Assembly: GCA_013214715.1 (NCBI GenBank)
Contig: JABSSB010000028.1
Location: 31,519-43,177, forward strand
Reading direction: 5' to 3'
From: Paracoccaceae bacterium
Lineage (GTDB): Bacteria > Pseudomonadota > Alphaproteobacteria > Rhodobacterales > Rhodobacteraceae
Length of the DNA stretch: 11,659 nucleotides
The notes below the pieces were generated by a model that was given only the letters and a program-made list of their open reading frames with translations, searched no databases and was not told the origin of the DNA. Shown piece after piece: positions 6,783-11,659 of this stretch; the first letter of the stretch is position 1; the number at the start of each line of letters is the position of its first letter. The translations under genes were made by a program, and so were the position numbers.

Positions 6783-9703
6783 GTCAGCTCCTCGCGCTGT
6801 GGCGGGTCGGTATGATCCCACTCGCCAAAGCGGGCAAGGTGGTCATAATCGGACCTGTCGCTGTCTTTCTGCATCATGCGGCGGGCGGAAAAGCCCTTGG
6901 CCGGGTCAAGATAGGCCCGGATCAACTCTGTCAGTTCTTCCCAGACGCGGCCCGGCGGGTGATCGTCCAGCGGAGCCTGAGACTGTGCAAGCTTGGCACC
7001 AACCCCCAGATAGATCGCGGCGGCAACCTCGCGCGGGGTCGGGTCTCCTTCGATCCCGCCACGCTCGGCTATCGCGGCTTCAAGCAGCAACTGCTTGTCA
7101 AACGCCTCCTGCACCGCTTTGGACGGCAGGGTGCCCGTCTTGTAATCATAAAGACGCAGGCGCCCATCCGGTTGCAGATCGATCCGATCTGCCGTGCCGG
7201 TCAAAGTGAAGGCCAGCCCCGCGATGTCCTGCTTCATCCTTGTTTCGAAATGCACAGGCCGACCCAAGGCTTGCCGCGCGGCTTCGTCGCGGACAAACCC
7301 ATCTGCCAGCCGCGCCAGCTTGGCCGACCACAGCGCGCGGGTCGATGGCCATGGCACCGTATCGGCGAGGATCTGATCGGCCAATGCCATCATCTCAGGC
7401 GCGGTGGTCACGGCCGATTTCACCATCTCTTCAAGAATGCTGTGCACCGCAATCCCGCGCAGCAATCCGTCCGGTTCCCGCACCAGGGGGGGCAGCGGTT
7501 GGAGCTTGAGAATTTGCGACGCATAAATCGCATAAGGATCGCGGATCAGCGTTTTGATCCGCGTGACCGAAAGCCGTTTGGGCCGCGCCGATGCAGGCGG
7601 TGCCGGAGATGGCCGGGCCGCTGCATCCACCCGCGTCACCGCATCCAGCGCCGCGCCGCGATCCAACCAAATCTGCCCGCGCGCCACCATGTCTTTTAAT
7701 GCAGCTGCGCCGCCTGTTTCCGTCAAACCTGACAGCAGATTGGTCAGTCGGTTCAGCCAGCGCGAGGCAACCGTTTCGGCATCGTCGGATTTCACCGCGC
7801 GGGTCAGCCAAACCTCGGAGCCGGCGAGGGCCTGCTGAAAATCATGTGCCGATAGACCGATCTGACGTTCCGGCAGCAACAATCCGGCCTCTTTGCGCAT
7901 GGGCCGGTTCAGCCATGGATCCGGCGGAGGGGCCTCGGGCCAGCTGCCTTCGTTCAAGCCACCCAGAATAACCAGATCAGCCCCGCCGACGCGGGCCTCC
8001 AACGTGCCCCAGATCATGATGCCGGGATGCGGGGCGTCCCGGTCGCGCACCTGTCCGTTGGACAGCAGGGCTCCCAGAAGATCGGCGAAGTCACTTTGCC
8101 GCATGATGCCGCCGGACATGGCCTCGCGGGTCAGATCTTCGACCACGCGCAATGCCTCCTGACCGGCTTTGCGCTGCCACAACTCCCCGGACCCGCGTTG
8201 CCCCGGTCCGGCAGCAAGCGCTTCGGCTTTGAGGCGCAGATTTGCGATCCGGTCGGCCAGGGTCGCTTCGGGGCCGTGGTCTGACCCGCCCAGAAGCCAT
8301 GTCGCAACCCAATCGCCCCATTCGGCAGCACCATCTTGCGGACGGGTGCCGGCCCAGGCGCGCAGCATCTCGGGCTCGGGGAACGGAATACCCGCCTTGC
8401 GCAGGTGCAAATCCAGATCGCGGGTTAGGATCAGGTGGTTGCCGCGCCCGATGCCGCTGTGGGTCAGGGGGTGTTTCAGGACCGCCAGCACCGCGCCGCT
8501 ATCGATACGCCCGCGATCCAGTGCCGCAACCAACCGCAGGAACCGGCCCGGAGCGGTCAGATGCAGCGGGGTGCCTGCGCTGTCATCAGGCAGGATATCC
8601 CAGCGTTGCAAGGCGGCTGTCACCTGCCGTGACAGCATCCGGTCGGGCGTGATCAAGGCGGCGGTCTGACCCGTTTCGGCAGCTTCGCGTAGACGCAAAG
8701 CGATCGCCTGTGCCTCTTCCCGCGGGCTGGCAGCCTGAACCAATGTCAGACCCACCGTAGCGTGACCGAGGTTTTGCAGGCTCGGTCCGTCGCGCATCCA
8801 CGCATCCGTGACTGGCGCAGGACGCAAGGCTAACGACACCAGCCGGTTGCGATCGGATCTGGCCGGCTGTGCGTCGGTCCATGGCCGCAGGTGATCAATG
8901 GTCAAGCCAAGGGTCTGCAAAATCCGCGAAAACCGGAATTGTGGATGGTCTTCATTCGGCTCCTGTGCCATCTGGTCCCAGACGTCGCGGGGCTGGTCGA
9001 AATCGACACCCGGCAGCACCACGGCACCCTGAGGCAGCTCTGCGATGCTTTGCATCAAAAGCAGAGTCGATCCGCGCGACGCGGTTGAGCCTGCAAGGAT
9101 CACTGGCCCTTGAGGCGGCATGCTGTGCCAATGGGTCCGCAGCGCTTCGACGACACTGCGCAGATCGGCGCCGGGGCTATCTTTTTCGGGACCTGTGACG
9201 CGTTCGGCTATATCAAAAAACGCCTGCGCCCGCGCCCAATGGGCCGATAAATCAGAGACATCGATGTCACGAATCCTATTTGCGGACACGGCCTCATCGC
9301 GCATTTCGTCCATCAAGCGGGCAAGGCTATCGGCAAGATCAAAGGCCGAGGCCCGCGCCGCGAGATCAGGACGACGATCCAGAAGCCCTGTGACCAGCTG
9401 TGTCAGTTCTAACCGTCGACGCAATGGTGGCGGCGGTGGCGGCAGGTGGCGTGCGCCTCTTTGTCTGTGCAGATCGCTGAGCAACAGAATGCGCGGCAGA
9501 AATCTGGCCGACCCGTCCTGAAACAACATGCGCACCCGGCGCTGCATCCGGGCCGTGTTCACGATCAGAGTTGTGCGGGCGATCGCCTCGGGCGGTTGGT
9601 TTTCATGCCGCGCTATCAGGCCCGCGACCAGCTCTGCTGCAAAATCAACGCCACAGGGCAGGGCGTAGACGCGCGGCGTCTTCGGATGATCAGTCAGGTC
9701 CAT
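6779..9703 (-). CDS. addB: AddB, alphaproteobacterial-type partner subunit of AddAB
   Basis: Second subunit of the AddAB helicase-nuclease, needed to load on and cut DNA ends during break repair. The 974-residue product starts RVYALPCGVDFAAEL and shows no GKT/GKS Walker A, so it is probably not a motor; AddA supplies ATP hydrolysis. A proline run (88-93) sits before LRRRLEL. A helicase-like core follows, with LILGGLNEGSWPEA in the middle. The C-terminal RecB-type nuclease has RGIAVHSILEE (His754), TADRID (Asp839), YDYKTG (Asp853, Lys855) and Gln871, so it looks catalytically complete. The only cysteine is Cys17, so the four-cysteine iron-sulfur clamp of Bacillus AddB cannot form. The start overlaps the end of murU by 14 bases, with a weak AAAGG upstream. 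The stop overlaps the addA start by 4 bases. Confidence 0.95.
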   Translation of the reverse strand: MDLTDHPKTPRVYALPCGVDFAAELVAGLIARHENQPPEAIARTTLIVNTARMQRRVRMLFQDGSARFLPRILLLSDLHRQRGARHLPPPPPPLRRRLELTQLVTGLLDRRPDLAARASAFDLADSLARLMDEMRDEAVSANRIRDIDVSDLSAHWARAQAFFDIAERVTGPEKDSPGADLRSVVEALRTHWHSMPPQGPVILAGSTASRGSTLLLMQSIAELPQGAVVLPGVDFDQPRDVWDQMAQEPNEDHPQFRFSRILQTLGLTIDHLRPWTDAQPARSDRNRLVSLALRPAPVTDAWMRDGPSLQNLGHATVGLTLVQAASPREEAQAIALRLREAAETGQTAALITPDRMLSRQVTAALQRWDILPDDSAGTPLHLTAPGRFLRLVAALDRGRIDSGAVLAVLKHPLTHSGIGRGNHLILTRDLDLHLRKAGIPFPEPEMLRAWAGTRPQDGAAEWGDWVATWLLGGSDHGPEATLADRIANLRLKAEALAAGPGQRGSGELWQRKAGQEALRVVEDLTREAMSGGIMRQSDFADLLGALLSNGQVRDRDAPHPGIMIWGTLEARVGGADLVILGGLNEGSWPEAPPPDPWLNRPMRKEAGLLLPERQIGLSAHDFQQALAGSEVWLTRAVKSDDAETVASRWLNRLTNLLSGLTETGGAAALKDMVARGQIWLDRGAALDAVTRVDAAARPSPAPPASARPKRLSVTRIKTLIRDPYAIYASQILKLQPLPPLVREPDGLLRGIAVHSILEEMVKSAVTTAPEMMALADQILADTVPWPSTRALWSAKLARLADGFVRDEAARQALGRPVHFETRMKQDIAGLAFTLTGTADRIDLQPDGRLRLYDYKTGTLPSKAVQEAFDKQLLLEAAIAERGGIEGDPTPREVAAAIYLGVGAKLAQSQAPLDDHPPGRVWEELTELIRAYLDPAKGFSARRMMQKDSDRSDYDHLARFGEWDHTDPPQREELT
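6788..6793 (-). promoter_or_regulatory. Ribosome-binding site of addA inside addB
   Basis: GAGGAG lies five bases before the addA ATG at 6782, within the last codons of addB. It decides between this start and an in-frame one at 6821. Ribosomes finishing addB arrive right at this site, supporting coupled synthesis of the two subunits. Confidence 0.8.
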
Positions 9704-10373
9704 GCATCACCAGCCTTTCAGCTTTGGCAAGGCCGTCCGGGTGGCCGACATCGCACCACCATCCGGGATAGACCAGCCCGCAAAGCGTCCCATCGGCCGC
9801 CATGTCCTCCCATACCGATTTCAGTGAAAAGACCCGATCTGAACACGCGCCGACGCGTTGGGTTTGGATCATCTGCACCCCGCCAAAGACATAGTCTCCG
9901 CCAAACCGGACCTGCCCGTTTTGCGTCAGGCTCACATCGCCCGGAGCTTCGCGCCCGATGCAGCGCTCCAGTGGCACGCATAGCATCAACGCCTCCATCC
10001 GTCCGGCATCCCAATGGTCCTGCACCAGTTCAAACGGGTTTGGCCCATGCCAGATCGCGTCAGAATTTGACGTCAGCACAGGGCTGCTTCCCAGTTTGGG
10101 CAAGGCGGCGCGCAAACCACCTCCGGTATCGAGGATATCCGGCGTTTCGCGGCTGATCTGGACGCCACGCGGCGCCAGATGTGTTTCCAGCATCGCGGCC
10201 TTATAATGCGTGTTCACCACGATCTGCTCTGGCTGGATGGCCCATGCCAGATCCAGTGTGTGATCGATCAAACTGCGTCCGGCCACGGGGATAAGCGGTT
10301 TGGGCCGATCCTGCGTCAAGGCACCCATCCGCGTGCCAAAGCCTGCGGCAAAGATCATCAGCGGCGTTGTCAT
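9690..10373 (-). CDS. murU: MurU-like N-acetylmuramate-1-phosphate uridylyltransferase
   Basis: Predicted to join MurNAc-1-phosphate and UTP to give UDP-MurNAc, the last step of the recycling route that bypasses MurA and so the fosfomycin target. The 227-residue product has the normal length. It carries the nucleotidyltransferase signature AAGFGTRMGALT (9-20) with RPKPL (23-27, Lys25), DTGGGL (82-87), a metal-site NSDAIW (103-108, Asp105) and GWWCDVGHP (204-212, Asp208). The ATG shares ATGA with the amgK stop, so the two enzymes of consecutive steps are made together. The end overlaps addB by 14 bases. Sugar nucleotidyltransferases of this fold act on varied sugars; the specific call rests on the pairing with amgK. 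Confidence in the fold is very high, and in the substrate good. Confidence 0.9.
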   Translation of the reverse strand: MTTPLMIFAAGFGTRMGALTQDRPKPLIPVAGRSLIDHTLDLAWAIQPEQIVVNTHYKAAMLETHLAPRGVQISRETPDILDTGGGLRAALPKLGSSPVLTSNSDAIWHGPNPFELVQDHWDAGRMEALMLCVPLERCIGREAPGDVSLTQNGQVRFGGDYVFGGVQMIQTQRVGACSDRVFSLKSVWEDMAADGTLCGLVYPGWWCDVGHPDGLAKAERLVMHGPD

Positions 10374-11347
10374 GCGGCGCGCAACCTTTCAAGATGTTCA
10401 GGCGTCGGTGCGGGCAACATACCGTGCAAAGCGTCGGCCAGTTCGGCCAGTTCGGGATGCGCAAGCGCGGCTTGCACAAAGGCCCAAACCCGCGGCATCA
10501 GCGACAGATAGCCGGGTTTGCCACGGCTGCGCGCAAGTCGAGCAAAGACGCCCAGAATGCGCAGGTTGCGCTGCAGGGACAACACGGCAAAGCTCGCCGC
10601 AAATCGCTCCGGGTCTGTCTGAGTGGCCGTGCAATACCGCATCTGCATGGCGCTGATCACATCTGCGCTGACATCCCGCCGGGCATCGTGCAAAAGCGAT
10701 GCCATGTCATAGGCCGGATGGGCCAGAACCGCGTCCTGAAAATCGATCACGCCGATGCAGGCAGCTGCCTCCCGTTCCGGCAACCAAAACAGGTTTTCTG
10801 CATGGTAATCGCGCAGGCACAGCACCGGCGTATCGGGGCAAAGCTGATCAAGCTTCGATTTCAACAGCGGGGCCACCAGCGCGAAATCAGCGCTGGGCGC
10901 GGCGCGGCACAGATAATCTGCAAAGACCAGATCAATCGCTTGCGCCATCGCCGTGCTGTCATAAACCGGGACCTCACCCGGTGGTACATCGCGCAGAGCA
11001 ACAAGCAAATCCACCGCCGCCCCATAAAGCGTCCGTTCTCGGGATGGGTCGTGAGCGACCAGCCGGGCCAGCAGACCGTCGCCGAAATCCTCCATCAGCA
11101 GGAAGCCCGCCTTAGCATCCTCTGCATGGAGTGATGGGGCCGAGACGCCATAGCTACGCAAATGTCGGGCCAGATGCGCAAACCGCGTCACGTCTTCACC
11201 GGTGATCGGGTCGGCATCCATCACGACGCGCGGGCCGCCTTGCGTGTGCAGGCGCCAATACCGCCGCGCCGAGGCGTCGCCTGCCAAAGGGTCTGGCATC
11301 TGGTCGCCCAGGCCCTGATCCGTGAGGAATTTGCGCAACCGGTCCAT
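10370..11347 (-). CDS. amgK: AmgK-like anomeric MurNAc/GlcNAc kinase
   Basis: Predicted cytoplasmic kinase that phosphorylates the anomeric carbon of MurNAc or GlcNAc to give the sugar-1-phosphate used by MurU, in peptidoglycan recycling. The 325-residue protein belongs to the aminoglycoside-phosphotransferase-like kinase fold: a glycine-rich loop LAGDASARRYWR (21-32), a hinge LLMEDFGDG (83-91), a catalytic loop LRDYHAENLFWL (178-189; Asp180, Asn185) and a metal-binding VIDFQDA (200-206; Asp202) followed by HPAYDMASLL. The strand after the glycine loop reads VVMDADP in place of the usual nucleotide-binding lysine, a form I recall from AmgK. The ATG follows the tsaE stop by one base, with AAGGA seven to eight bases upstream inside tsaE. 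The stop overlaps murU. The alternative of a true aminoglycoside-resistance enzyme is unlikely given this partner. Confidence 0.9.
   Translation of the reverse strand: MDRLRKFLTDQGLGDQMPDPLAGDASARRYWRLHTQGGPRVVMDADPITGEDVTRFAHLARHLRSYGVSAPSLHAEDAKAGFLLMEDFGDGLLARLVAHDPSRERTLYGAAVDLLVALRDVPPGEVPVYDSTAMAQAIDLVFADYLCRAAPSADFALVAPLLKSKLDQLCPDTPVLCLRDYHAENLFWLPEREAAACIGVIDFQDAVLAHPAYDMASLLHDARRDVSADVISAMQMRYCTATQTDPERFAASFAVLSLQRNLRILGVFARLARSRGKPGYLSLMPRVWAFVQAALAHPELAELADALHGMLPAPTPEHLERLRAA
10434..10451. repeat. Short tandem repeat within amgK
   Basis: The 9-base unit tcggccagt occurs twice in tandem and a third copy begins at 10452. It lies in the amgK coding frame and encodes the repeated Ala-Glu-Leu pattern near the C-terminus (PELAELADAL). 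Being a multiple of three it keeps the frame. It is probably only a consequence of the helix sequence. Confidence 0.5.
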
Positions 11348-11348
11348 G

Positions 11349-11659
11349 TCACACGTCCTTCAGGCGATCCACAAGCGCCGCGCCCTCCGACCCGGCGGCA
11401 GTGAGCGTGACGCGGCGCAAATCCTCCCCATCCGGCGCAATATCAAAGCGTAACTGTACACTGCGCGGCGGAACCCAAGCGCCCATCCGCTCGGGCCATT
11501 CGATCAGACAGACGGCAGTGTCAAATGCCTCTGACAGGCCAAGTTCATCCAGTTCTTCCGGCATTGACAGTCGATAAAGATCCGCATGCCATATCTCGCC
11601 GAGTGGGCTGGCATAGGTCTGCACCAGCGTGAAGGTCGGCGATGGCACGTCTTCAGGCC
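11349..11659 (-). CDS. tsaE: TsaE, tRNA t6A synthesis ATPase (5' end outside window)
   Basis: ATPase that works with TsaB, TsaC and TsaD to make N6-threonylcarbamoyladenosine at position 37 of ANN-decoding tRNAs. Only the last 102 residues are present. The frame is open to the window edge and begins PEDVPSPTFTLVQTY, typical of the middle of TsaE, so the Walker A loop lies outside. Family hallmarks seen are SPTF, WHADLYRL and LIEWPERMG. Within this frame a GTG occurs at 11648 (in DVPSP), but it is an internal valine and not the start. The stop is one base before amgK, so the gene probably belongs to the same message. The C-terminal tail (DLRRVTLTAAGSEGAALVD) is ordinary for Rhodobacterales. 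Confidence 0.95.
   Translation of the reverse strand, partial: PEDVPSPTFTLVQTYASPLGEIWHADLYRLSMPEELDELGLSEAFDTAVCLIEWPERMGAWVPPRSVQLRFDIAPDGEDLRRVTLTAAGSEGAALVDRLKDV

Noticed and set aside
6596..7699. Plus-strand open frame of 367 codons opposite the addB/addA junction
   Set aside because: Arg/Pro/His-rich and low-complexity in character, no recognisable motif, and fully opposite conserved coding sequence.
9425..9448. GGC/GGT-rich run on the plus strand that looks like a triplet repeat
   Set aside because: It simply encodes the six-proline loop of AddB (residues 88-93) and is imperfect.
10370..11347. Possible aminoglycoside-resistance gene
   Set aside because: The kinase fold is shared, but the VVMDADP variant and direct coupling to murU point to the cell-wall recycling kinase.
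1..11659. Mobile elements, CRISPR arrays, attachment sites or defence genes
   Set aside because: No long direct or inverted repeats, no spaced repeat arrays, no transposase or integrase motifs, and even codon use throughout; gaps between genes are at most 113 bases.

Overview
The window looks like core chromosome of an alphaproteobacterium, most likely a marine Rhodobacterales (Roseobacter-group) species. This rests on the GC-rich sequence (about 60% by eye), the alphaproteobacterial forms of AddB, AmgK, MurU and HslV, and the gene order tsaE-amgK-murU-addB-addA-trxA next to hslV/hslU. Every gene supported here is on the minus strand, so transcription runs from high to low coordinates. No mobile element, CRISPR array, tRNA, rRNA or phage gene was seen.

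Right part (11659 to 3414): a tightly packed chain with its upstream end cut off by the window. It holds the C-terminal two thirds of tsaE (tRNA t6A synthesis), then amgK and murU (cell-wall sugar recycling to UDP-MurNAc), then addB and addA (helicase-nuclease for double-strand break repair). Junctions are a 1-base gap, a 4-base overlap, a 14-base overlap and another 4-base overlap, so one polycistronic, translationally coupled message is likely.

Middle (3440 to 2994): trxA (thioredoxin) looks like its own small transcription unit. A good sigma70-type promoter (TTGACG, 17-base spacer, TAGATT) lies over the end of addA, with its -10 box covering the addA stop codon. A 13-bp hairpin with a UUCG loop and a U-run follows trxA and should terminate it and any read-through from addA. 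A second possible hairpin spans the trxA stop codon.

Left part (2984 to 4): a heat-shock-type unit, hslV, then a gene for an unrecognised protein with about ten membrane segments, then hslU. The membrane gene starts at GTG inside the hslV stop (GTGA overlap), and hslU starts 9 bases after its end. A sigma32-like promoter candidate lies 27 to 54 bases upstream of the hslV start. HslV and HslU form the ATP-dependent HslUV protease; the membrane protein between them is the least understood gene here.

The protein genes are intact and mostly familiar. I did not find a clear novel system. The items most worth a second look are the membrane protein inside the hslVU unit, the dedicated trxA promoter and strand-specific terminator, and the coupling of wall recycling with break repair.
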